Below, piece after piece: positions 1 through 5,396 of a stretch of DNA of 5,609 bases. The position numbers and the translations under genes are program-made. The notes below the pieces were generated by a model. The model worked only from the letters and a program-made list of their open reading frames with translations. It was not told the origin of the DNA and made no database searches. This stretch comes from Spirochaetota bacterium (lineage in GTDB: Bacteria; Spirochaetota; UBA4802; UB4802): NCBI GenBank assembly GCA_029548025.1, contig JAKPOE010000319.1, positions 1 through 5,609 of the forward strand. The letters are read 5' to 3'. Position 1 is the stretch's first letter, and every line of letters begins with the position of its first letter.

Positions 1-1236
1 ATATTCTTTAATTTTAAGATAAAAGAGCTTATCAGCATAGATGCTTTTATCAACTTCTTTTGTACGCAGTTTATCTTCTCTTTCATCCAGCTGTTTTTCT
101 TTTGCCTCAAGTTTAGCAATTAATTCTTGTTTATTGTTTGATGTTTGTTTGGCTTCATCAAAAGCTATTTGTTCTTCTTCTTTTTCCAAATCTTTTTGTT
201 TTTGTTCTAATTTTTTATCTTTTGTAGAAATTTGATCTTTCTGTTTAGATATTTCTGATTCTTTTTTTTCAATTTTTTCTTCTTTCTTCTTTACTTCTTG
301 TTTATCGTAATCAAGTTGTTTTTCTTTAGTTTCAATTTCTTTTTGCATGGTTTTTTGTTTTTCGGAGTCTGATATTGTTTTTAATACTTCTTTTGTTTTT
401 CTAATTTCTTTTTCTTTTTGTTGTAATTCTGTTTTATCATTTTCAAGAGCTTTTTTCGTATCTGACAGTTTTTTGATATCTTCAGCTAATATAGTTTTAC
501 TTTGCTCAACTTCAGTTTTTTCATTTGTAATAATTTGTTTTTTAAGATCCACCATATCTTTACGGGCATTGATATTTTTATCATCTTTCCTTACTTCCTT
601 TATAATATCTTTGTTGGAAATTACATCCACAACTATAACATCAAGTTTTCCCTTTTGTGGTTCTTCAGTTAATGGTATAAGCATTCTAGTATTTCCTGGC
701 CATTCATAATACTTTGTTGAAATCCCTGCATTATATTTGTTTATATAGATCATTACGATACTTTTATATTTTAATGAAAAATAATCAATATCTCCTCTGT
801 AGGCTGCATTGTAATATGTAAGAAAAAGAGCAATTGCTTCAGCATGATGTTTAGTGTAACCATACTTTTGCTGTAGATACGAAGATAAAATTTTTCTAAT
901 AATAGCAATATGTCCCACTCGTGCCTGTTTATTTATAGAGAATATCGTCGCTGAAAATTTATTGGGTTCATTTTTTGATATAGCATGTATCATTGAATAT
1001 TTATTGCTAAACATGGATATATTATTCGATGGTGTTCTGGCTAAAGCCCTGCCTATTTGTTCGATAGCTTGCGGTGAATCACTCTTTTTGTATGGCCCCT
1101 TATAATTGATAAATTTTACAGGTTTTGTTCGTATTTCATCAATAGCAACTTCTAATCCAGGTGAATATTGTTTTAAAATTAATAAGAAAAGGACGACAAA
1201 ACCAAATGTAAATCCTCGTAATAATAACCTGTTCAT
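1..1236 (-). CDS. P83/100-family spirochaetal exported antigen homologue, partial (3' end beyond window)
   Basis: This frame stays open from an ATG at 1236 to the window edge, giving 412 codons with no stop. Residues 4-22 form a hydrophobic signal or anchor segment after a short basic start (MNRLLLR). Residues about 40-215 carry blocks that I recognise from Borrelia P83/100: FINYKGPY (42-49), IGRALAR (61-67), YNAAYRGDIDY (142-152) and NAGISTKYYEWPGNTRMLIPL in 169-189. From about 215 to 395 the chain is Lys/Glu/Gln-rich with a hydrophobic residue every seventh position, so it should be a long helix. The family's C-terminal domain would follow outside the window. A purine-rich ribosome site (AGAGAGGG, about 1240-1247) supports the start. 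In Borrelia this is an envelope-associated immunodominant antigen of unclear biochemical role. Location outside the cytoplasm is inferred. Family assignment rests on remembered sequence, not a search. Confidence 0.88.
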   Translation of the reverse strand, partial: MNRLLLRGFTFGFVVLFLLILKQYSPGLEVAIDEIRTKPVKFINYKGPYKKSDSPQAIEQIGRALARTPSNNISMFSNKYSMIHAISKNEPNKFSATIFSINKQARVGHIAIIRKILSSYLQQKYGYTKHHAEAIALFLTYYNAAYRGDIDYFSLKYKSIVMIYINKYNAGISTKYYEWPGNTRMLIPLTEEPQKGKLDVIVVDVISNKDIIKEVRKDDKNINARKDMVDLKKQIITNEKTEVEQSKTILAEDIKKLSDTKKALENDKTELQQKEKEIRKTKEVLKTISDSEKQKTMQKEIETKEKQLDYDKQEVKKKEEKIEKKESEISKQKDQISTKDKKLEQKQKDLEKEEEQIAFDEAKQTSNNKQELIAKLEAKEKQLDEREDKLRTKEVDKSIYADKLFYLKIKEY

Positions 1237-1263
1237 ATACCCTCTCTTTACTGGATGCACATG

Positions 1264-1293
1264 AGTATACTGTACTATATGGTATTAATACAA
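1264..1293 (-). promoter_or_regulatory. Putative sigma70-type promoter of the P83/100-like gene
   Basis: Reading the minus strand, TTGTAT (1293-1288) and TATACT (1269-1264) are separated by 18 bases. Transcription would begin near 1257, leaving a leader of about 20 bases before the ATG at 1236. An all-A/T palindromic stretch (1297-1315) lies just upstream of the -35 box, where an UP element would sit. The -10 box matches the consensus well and the -35 only in its first three bases. The spacer contains the element shared with the promoter region near 5310. Confidence 0.45.
1265..1283. promoter_or_regulatory. Copy 1 of shared 19-base element GTATACTGTACNNTATGGT
   Basis: The plus strand reads GTATACTGTAC, TA, TATGGT. 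The same element with a different central pair (AC) occurs at 5310-5328, so 17 of 19 bases agree. The 11-base core is a near-palindrome (GTA..A C T..TAC). Here it overlaps the -10 box and spacer of the P83/100-like gene's putative promoter, a position typical of a repressor or activator site. It may instead be conserved core promoter sequence. Function is inferred. Confidence 0.4.
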
Positions 1294-1296
1294 CAA

Positions 1297-1315
1297 GTTT
1301 TTATATATATAAAAC
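1297..1315. repeat. AT-only palindrome between kinase and P83/100-like genes
   Basis: GTTTTTATATATATAAAAC is an almost perfect palindrome lying 20 bases beyond the kinase stop codon and just upstream of the putative -35 box of the next gene. It could be an UP element for that promoter. It could also be a weak hairpin at the end of the kinase transcript, but it has no G/C-rich stem, so I do not call it a terminator. Confidence 0.4.
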
Positions 1316-1334
1316 ATCAGAAAAAACTGCTTTC

Positions 1335-2702
1335 TTATTTTATTAAAGAAAATTTGATAGTAAAAACGCTGCCTTCTTCTGGTTTTGAATTGATAAATAT
1401 CTCTCCATTATGATCATTTATTATTTTTTTGCTTATTGATAATCCAATACCAAGACTCTGACTATATCTCTTTGTAGTAAAAAATGGTGACCAGATATGT
1501 TTTTGTATATCAGGTTGAATACCTATACCATTATCTTCGATTATAATAAAAACATGATCATCATGGTGATCAGTCTTGATCATTATTCTACCGGAGTAAT
1601 CAGGATTGGTTTTGTTTGTTTTTTCAATTATTGCATCTTTAGCATTGGTAATTAAATTAATTAAAATTTGTTCTATACTAATGGCATTACCATAAATTCG
1701 CGGGATTGATTCGTTAAGAAGAAGTATAATATCTATATTATGCTTTTTCAATTGATTTTGCATAAGAGTTACGGCATTCATGATGATGCTGTTTATATCA
1801 ATAAGTTTATAGATATGATTATTGGTATTGAAGCTGCGTATATGATCCATAATGAACGTAGCTTTATCAACCATAGTGCATATCTTTTGTAGTTCCGATA
1901 GTGCCTCTAAATAGTTAAAATCATCCAGATTAATATCATCCATCATATTTTGAGCAATGCTTTTTATTCCCGTTAACGGTTGTGCTATCTCATGAGCTAT
2001 GCTTGCAGTAATTTCAGCCATTGTAGAATATTTTGAAAGCATCTGAATATCATTATCTTTTTTATTGAGCATGGTTACATATTGATCATTTCGCTGTTTT
2101 AAAAGTTGTGTTAATTTAGTTAAGTTTGCATTAATATGAGCAAGGGAACGCATTTTATACAATGCTAATTGTGAACGTTTCAATATATCGTATATTGTAA
2201 TGGTCAAAAAAAATGCTATAAATCCCATTATTGTTAGTGTTGTTATATGGGTGTTTGCAAACAATGTTAGTATACCCAGAATACCTGATTCTATGAACAA
2301 TGTTGCTCGAAATAATTTTAGGCCAAATCTGGATGGAACAGAATTTTTCATGGTAAATGAATAGTATAGCTGAAAAATAGCAATGATAGCTGGTTGAATA
2401 TGTAGCAGCAATATTACCGATACCAGTAATGCTACTATCGATATCCCTGATATAACGATATCTTTTTTAGAAAGCTGTTTGGCAATAGTATGGACGTAGT
2501 ATGCAAAAACACCGGGATAGCATGAAATAATAAGTGATGGAAAAATAGTTGAAGGATGTATCAGTGTTACAATACCCAGTAATAATGCAAATACTAATAA
2601 TGGGACACTGTGCCGCCCCTCCTTAAAATTAATGGTAGCGATAGCAACACATAAGAATAGTGAGGATACTATACATAATGATAATAAAAGTGAAGAGATC
2701 AT
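1335..2702 (-). CDS. Membrane sensor histidine kinase (HisKA + HATPase_c), orphan in this window
   Basis: This is a complete 455-residue kinase. Residues 1-175 hold six or seven hydrophobic segments (about 3-24, 33-49, 53-74, 83-100, 104-116, 130-149, 153-174), making an integral-membrane input domain with little room for a periplasmic sensor loop. A helical linker (about 180-225) follows; I see no PAS or HAMP domain. The H-box is SIAHEIAQPLTGI with phospho-acceptor H237; its HExxQPLT form resembles the FixL/DctB-type (HPK4) kinases. The ATP-binding domain has the N-box NLITNAKDAI (349-358), G1 box EDNGIGI (389-395), F-box WSPFFTTK (404-411) and G2 box GIGLSISKKI (418-427), so it should be active. 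The ATG at 2702 is the only Met near the N-terminus and an in-frame stop lies at 2721-2723. It has no clear Shine-Dalgarno site. The stimulus and partner regulator are unknown. The P83/100-like gene lies 98 bases downstream on the same strand. Confidence 0.95.
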   Translation of the reverse strand: MISSLLLSLCIVSSLFLCVAIATINFKEGRHSVPLLVFALLLGIVTLIHPSTIFPSLIISCYPGVFAYYVHTIAKQLSKKDIVISGISIVALLVSVILLLHIQPAIIAIFQLYYSFTMKNSVPSRFGLKLFRATLFIESGILGILTLFANTHITTLTIMGFIAFFLTITIYDILKRSQLALYKMRSLAHINANLTKLTQLLKQRNDQYVTMLNKKDNDIQMLSKYSTMAEITASIAHEIAQPLTGIKSIAQNMMDDINLDDFNYLEALSELQKICTMVDKATFIMDHIRSFNTNNHIYKLIDINSIIMNAVTLMQNQLKKHNIDIILLLNESIPRIYGNAISIEQILINLITNAKDAIIEKTNKTNPDYSGRIMIKTDHHDDHVFIIIEDNGIGIQPDIQKHIWSPFFTTKRYSQSLGIGLSISKKIINDHNGEIFINSKPEEGSVFTIKFSLIK

Positions 2703-2728
2703 AATACTATTTGATTTTTTTTACTAGT

Positions 2729-2757
2729 AGTATAAAATTGCCATAACTATCTGCCAT
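2729..2757 (-). promoter_or_regulatory. Putative sigma70-type promoter of the histidine kinase gene
   Basis: On the minus strand ATGGCA (2757-2752) is followed after exactly 17 bases by TATACT (2734-2729). Transcription would start near 2722, giving a leader of about 20 bases. The -10 sequence is identical to that proposed for the P83/100-like gene. A second ATGGCA (2744-2739) repeats the -35 hexamer 13 bases downstream inside the spacer, which could be a regulator site or coincidence. Confidence 0.45.
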
Positions 2758-2819
2758 TGCTACATCTCGGTAATTATTGAATGATATGTCAACAGTTTTC
2801 AAAAAAAATTTGTTTATTG

Positions 2820-2826
2820 TAAGGAG
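2820..2826 (+). promoter_or_regulatory. Ribosome binding site of ychF
   Basis: TAAGGAG ends six bases before the ATG at 2833 and decides the start. Another ATG at 2829-2831 is in a different frame, sits too close to this site, and opens only a short frame. Confidence 0.85.
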
Positions 2827-2832
2827 CCATGC

Positions 2833-3918
2833 ATGGGTTTTACCTGTGGCATAATAGGTTTGCCAAATGTTGGTAAGTCAACGCTGTTTAACGCATTAAC
2901 GGGTGCGCATGCACCAATGGAAAATTATCCCTTTTGCACTATTGAACCAAATAAAGGAATTGTACCAGTACCTGATCCGCAACTGTATACCATAGCAAAT
3001 ATTCTGAAAAAAAAAGACCCTATTCCAACGAGGATTGAATTTGTTGATGTTGCCGGATTGGTTAAAGGGGCGTCGAAAGGTGAGGGACTGGGCAACATGT
3101 TTTTAAGCCATATACGGAATGTGGATGCGATAGTTCATGTAATTCGTTGTTTTACTGATAAGGATGTTGTTCATGTTGAAGGGGATATTCAACCTCTTCG
3201 TGATATTGAAATTATTCATATGGAATTGTTACTTTCCGATATAGAAGTTCTTACACGAGCAAAAGAAAAAATTGAAAAAAAAGCAAGATCTGGTGACAAA
3301 GAAAATGCTCAGCGGCTGCAAATCATTGATAAACTGTTTACCCACATTAACGATGGTGTCATGCTTAGCAGGATACCGTTAACTCAGGAGGAACTATCGC
3401 TTTGCAATGAATATGGGCTTATATCAGCAAAACCAATGATTATTTGTGCAAATGTTGATGAGTATGGCGATAGTAACCATGCATTCAAATCATTGCAGGA
3501 ATATGCTATGCACCATGGATTGGGACTTGTTGCCATCAGTGCAAAGGTTGAAGAAGAAATTGCTGAGTTACCCTTGCAGGAGCAGCAGGAGTATCGAAAA
3601 GCGTTAGGTGTGGACAGATCTGCGCTGGAAAGGCTTATTGTAACTGCATACTCAATGCTTGATCTTATTACCTATTATACTATAACCACACAGTTACAGG
3701 CGTGGACCATAAAAAATGGTACCACTGCTCAAAAAGCAAGCGGGATTATTCACAGTGATTTTGAAAAAGGATTTATCCGTGCAGAAGTTTTTCATTATGA
3801 TGATCTTATGCACTATAAGTCATTGCATGCCATAAAAGAGCATGGATTGCTGCGAAGTGAAGGACGCGATTATATTGTAAAGGATAGGGACATCATTCAC
3901 TTTTTGTTCAGTGTTTAA
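2833..3918 (+). CDS. ychF: Redox-sensitive P-loop ATPase YchF (Obg/OLA1 family)
   Basis: This full-length 361-residue YchF is a cytoplasmic, universally conserved relative of the Obg GTPases that prefers ATP and associates with ribosomes. The Walker A motif is GLPNVGKST (9-17). The switch/G3 motif is DVAGL (72-76), followed by the family's VKGASKGEGLGN stretch. The G4 position reads NVDE (207-210) instead of the GTPase NKxD, which is the feature linked to ATP use in this family. SAK (236-238) is G5. A helical insertion (about 129-200) and a C-terminal TGS domain (about 278-361, including FEKGFIRAEV and EGRDYIVKD) complete the usual layout. Cys35, in PFCTIEPN, is at the position reported as redox-sensitive in E. 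coli YchF. It is transcribed divergently from the kinase and probably together with the J-domain gene 3 bases downstream. A weak promoter (TTGCTA, 17 bases, AATGAT at 2757-2785) is possible. Confidence 0.98.
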   Translation: MGFTCGIIGLPNVGKSTLFNALTGAHAPMENYPFCTIEPNKGIVPVPDPQLYTIANILKKKDPIPTRIEFVDVAGLVKGASKGEGLGNMFLSHIRNVDAIVHVIRCFTDKDVVHVEGDIQPLRDIEIIHMELLLSDIEVLTRAKEKIEKKARSGDKENAQRLQIIDKLFTHINDGVMLSRIPLTQEELSLCNEYGLISAKPMIICANVDEYGDSNHAFKSLQEYAMHHGLGLVAISAKVEEEIAELPLQEQQEYRKALGVDRSALERLIVTAYSMLDLITYYTITTQLQAWTIKNGTTAQKASGIIHSDFEKGFIRAEVFHYDDLMHYKSLHAIKEHGLLRSEGRDYIVKDRDIIHFLFSV

Positions 3919-3921
3919 TGT

Positions 3922-4371
3922 ATGAAAAAGTTGCAAATGTATACAACTATATTTGGCTTGCAAGAGCATTTTACTTTAGAAGAACTGGCTCATGCCTACC
4001 GAACGTTAGCGATGCTGTACCATCCTGATATAAGCAATGATGCTGGTACACTGGAAAAAATGCAGCTTATAAACACCGCCTATGATTATTTAAAAAATTA
4101 TGTCGATAGTTCCATAAAAGCAGATAGCACCAGAGAACATGAAAAAATCGATGCAATATATTCACTGTATAAAAAAGCATTTACTATTCTACAAAATTCC
4201 TTTTATAGCTATTACTCTGATGGCAGTGGTTTTACTGGCAATGCGGAGTATTTAAAAAGTGAACTGATAAAAGCAAAAGAGCTCTTTGCAACTATCATCA
4301 ATGACTATCCCTATAATCAATGGGTGGATGATGCTATTGATAAAATCAATAGCATCAATAAATGGCTCTAG
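3922..4371 (+). CDS. Small J-domain (DnaJ-like) co-chaperone
   Basis: This is a 149-residue protein with a J domain at residues about 7-60. Helix II (LEELAHAYRTLAMLYHPD) ends in the invariant HPD tripeptide (34-36), and helix III (MQLINTAYDYLKNY) has the usual I..AY..L pattern. J domains stimulate the ATPase of Hsp70 (DnaK). There is no G/F region, zinc-finger or client-binding domain of full DnaJ. The remainder (about 65-149) looks wholly helical; its end, AKELFATIINDYPYNQWVDDAIDKI, resembles a TPR helix pair. No signal peptide or membrane segment is evident. Helix II has fewer basic residues than usual. The gene starts 3 bases after the ychF stop without a convincing Shine-Dalgarno site, suggesting translational coupling. 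A later Met at residue 6 (3937) is an alternative start. The DnaK partner and clients are unknown. Confidence 0.9.
   Translation: MKKLQMYTTIFGLQEHFTLEELAHAYRTLAMLYHPDISNDAGTLEKMQLINTAYDYLKNYVDSSIKADSTREHEKIDAIYSLYKKAFTILQNSFYSYYSDGSGFTGNAEYLKSELIKAKELFATIINDYPYNQWVDDAIDKINSINKWL
4329..4357 (+). repeat. Perfect 12-bp inverted repeat at the 3' end of the J-domain gene
   Basis: TGATGCTATTGA (4329-4340) and TCAATAGCATCA (4346-4357) are exact reverse complements around the 5-base loop TAAAA, all inside the last codons of the J-domain gene. Part of this stem (ATAAAATCA, 4340-4348) could instead pair with TGATTTTAT (4379-4387), which precedes a T-rich tract (about 4388-4406). The mRNA could therefore form a 3' stem-loop that protects the end or helps termination. 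There is no U-run directly after the 12-bp stem. Confidence 0.55.
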
Positions 4372-4378
4372 ATATTCA

Positions 4379-4406
4379 TGATTTTATTGTTCTTTTATTT
4401 TATTTC
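4379..4406 (+). terminator. Possible T-rich transcription end of the ychF/J-domain operon
   Basis: Just after the J-domain stop, TGATTTTAT (4379-4387) can pair with 4340-4348 across a 30-base loop and is followed by a T-rich stretch interrupted by G, C and A. This is the best candidate for a terminator in the 115-base convergent gap 4372-4486. The stem is AU-only apart from one G-C pair, so confidence is low. I see nothing else convincing in that gap. Confidence 0.25.
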
Positions 4407-4486
4407 ATGTATTGTCAGGAGTGGCGATAGGTAAAAAATGAAGAATTAAGTGTCTGGCGTTCATAACTTTCAGTACATCCATGGTA

Positions 4487-5242
4487 TCATGGTTTATGAG
4501 ATGCTGCAAGAGCGTCAATACTGTTTTGCTTTTTTTTAACCCGGCTGACGTGATCATTAATTATTTTTTCAAAATCAACATCACCGTTTATTATTTTTAC
4601 TCGTTCCGTTTCAATATAGCTTAAATTGGTGGTTATTTTAACAGTACTTGCTATGCTGGCATATTTTTTTGCCTGATACCAATACGGCAATGCTTCTCTA
4701 TACATTGTTTCAGCTATTTTAAGACTTTCCTGAATATCTTTAGCATAACTTACATCATAAAAATATATATGTTGTTTATCATACCGGGTAGCGATTTTTA
4801 GATAATCACGTAGTATCAGCATGGTAATATGCATAAACATTAAATTACGATATTTATAGTATTCATCTTCAGTTTGTATTTTTATCAGCGCCTGTGAAGG
4901 ATGGCGGAATTTACAGGTTAATGCTATTTTAAGTCTGTCAATATTTTTGCGTAAAGAGTTTTCATCATAGTATAGCTTCATACCATATAATTCATAAAAA
5001 TCTTCAACGTAATGAGGAACTACTTTATAATGCATCCTGACTTTTGGAATATAATCTGAAAAAGGTACAAATTCATCTTTTTCCTTTTGAAAATAGTGAT
5101 ACTGATAGTCTTCAGCATATGCATGAATGCTTACCAATACAAACAATCCAGCTATTAAAAATGGTGTCAGCTTTGTGGCAATTATTTTTGTATTCATAGT
5201 AATGCTATACAAAAAATTATTTAAGATATAGTGCATATGCAT
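4487..5242 (-). CDS. Unrecognised exported helical protein with signal peptide
   Basis: I do not recognise this family. The frame opens at an ATG at 5257, with further Met codons at 5242 and 5197. I chose 5242 (251 residues) because AGAGAG (5252-5247) precedes it and the 5257 ATG overlaps a direct repeat. The 5197 start would give the most classical signal peptide. From that Met the sequence is MNTKIIATK, a hydrophobic core TPFLIAGLFVLVSI, then HAYA|ED, a standard signal-peptidase I site, so the mature protein is about 208 residues and probably periplasmic. No lipobox Cys is present. The mature part is rich in Tyr, Lys and Ile, starts with an aromatic cluster (YQYHYF), appears mainly helical, and ends in a basic tail. 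It has no repeated domain, metal motif or transmembrane segment. It follows the mntP-like gene on the same strand but has its own upstream regulatory region. Function unknown. Confidence 0.75.
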   Translation of the reverse strand: MHMHYILNNFLYSITMNTKIIATKLTPFLIAGLFVLVSIHAYAEDYQYHYFQKEKDEFVPFSDYIPKVRMHYKVVPHYVEDFYELYGMKLYYDENSLRKNIDRLKIALTCKFRHPSQALIKIQTEDEYYKYRNLMFMHITMLILRDYLKIATRYDKQHIYFYDVSYAKDIQESLKIAETMYREALPYWYQAKKYASIASTVKITTNLSYIETERVKIINGDVDFEKIINDHVSRVKKKQNSIDALAASHKP

Positions 5243-5255
5243 AATTCTCTCTATC

Positions 5256-5288
5256 ATTAAACATACATTAAACAGATATTAAACATGC
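5256..5288. repeat. Three tandem 11-bp direct repeats upstream of the exported-protein gene
   Basis: ATTAAACATAC, ATTAAACAGAT and ATTAAACATGC follow each other without gaps on the plus strand (5256-5266, 5267-5277, 5278-5288). All three share ATTAAACA, so the repeats fall on one helical face. Such 11-base-period boxes are typical of OmpR/PhoB-family response regulators; the Bacillus PhoP box is similar in form. They lie 14 bases before the preferred ATG (5242), downstream of the shared element at 5310, so a bound protein could block or redirect transcription. Regulatory role is inferred. Confidence 0.55.
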
Positions 5289-5309
5289 TATTGTGCATCA
5301 ATGAAAACT

Positions 5310-5328
5310 GTATACTGTACACTATGGT
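5310..5328. promoter_or_regulatory. Copy 2 of shared 19-base element, putative promoter region of the exported-protein gene
   Basis: The plus strand reads GTATACTGTAC, AC, TATGGT, matching the copy at 1265-1283 at 17 of 19 positions with identical spacing. On the minus strand it contains TATACA (5314-5309), a plausible -10 box, 66 bases before the ATG at 5242. No good -35 box is found 16-18 bases upstream, which would fit an activator-dependent promoter, but that is inference. Confidence 0.4.
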
Positions 5329-5396
5329 GAAAATCGTTTGCGCCTCACGATGTGATATCTATTATATTTATCGGAAATGAAGAAACAATAGGTAAA

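Noticed and set aside
41..235. Plus-strand open frame rich in Ser, Phe and Cys
   Set aside because: It is the antisense of the Lys/Glu-rich helix of the P83/100-like gene; AAA/GAA codons read backwards give TTT/TTC. It has no credible ribosome site or family resemblance.
347..709. Plus-strand 120-codon open frame with apparent hydrophobic stretches
   Set aside because: Also an antisense shadow of the P83/100-like coding sequence. The composition is explained entirely by the K/E-rich opposite strand, and the minus-strand frame shows clear family motifs.
2829..2831. ATG just upstream of the chosen ychF start
   Set aside because: It is out of frame with ychF, only two bases from the AAGGAG site, and soon meets a stop.
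3918..3920. ATG overlapping the ychF stop codon (TAATG)
   Set aside because: It is in a different frame from the J-domain protein, whose start is the ATG at 3922.
4479..4492. Small palindrome CCATG-GTAT-CATGG at the stop codon of the exported-protein gene
   Set aside because: A 5-bp stem without a following T-run is too weak to call a terminator for either converging gene.
5345..5355. TCAC-GAT-GTGA dyad between mntP and the exported-protein gene
   Set aside because: Arms of only four bases with a 3-base centre do not fit the CRP/FNR site spacing, and such short dyads are expected by chance.
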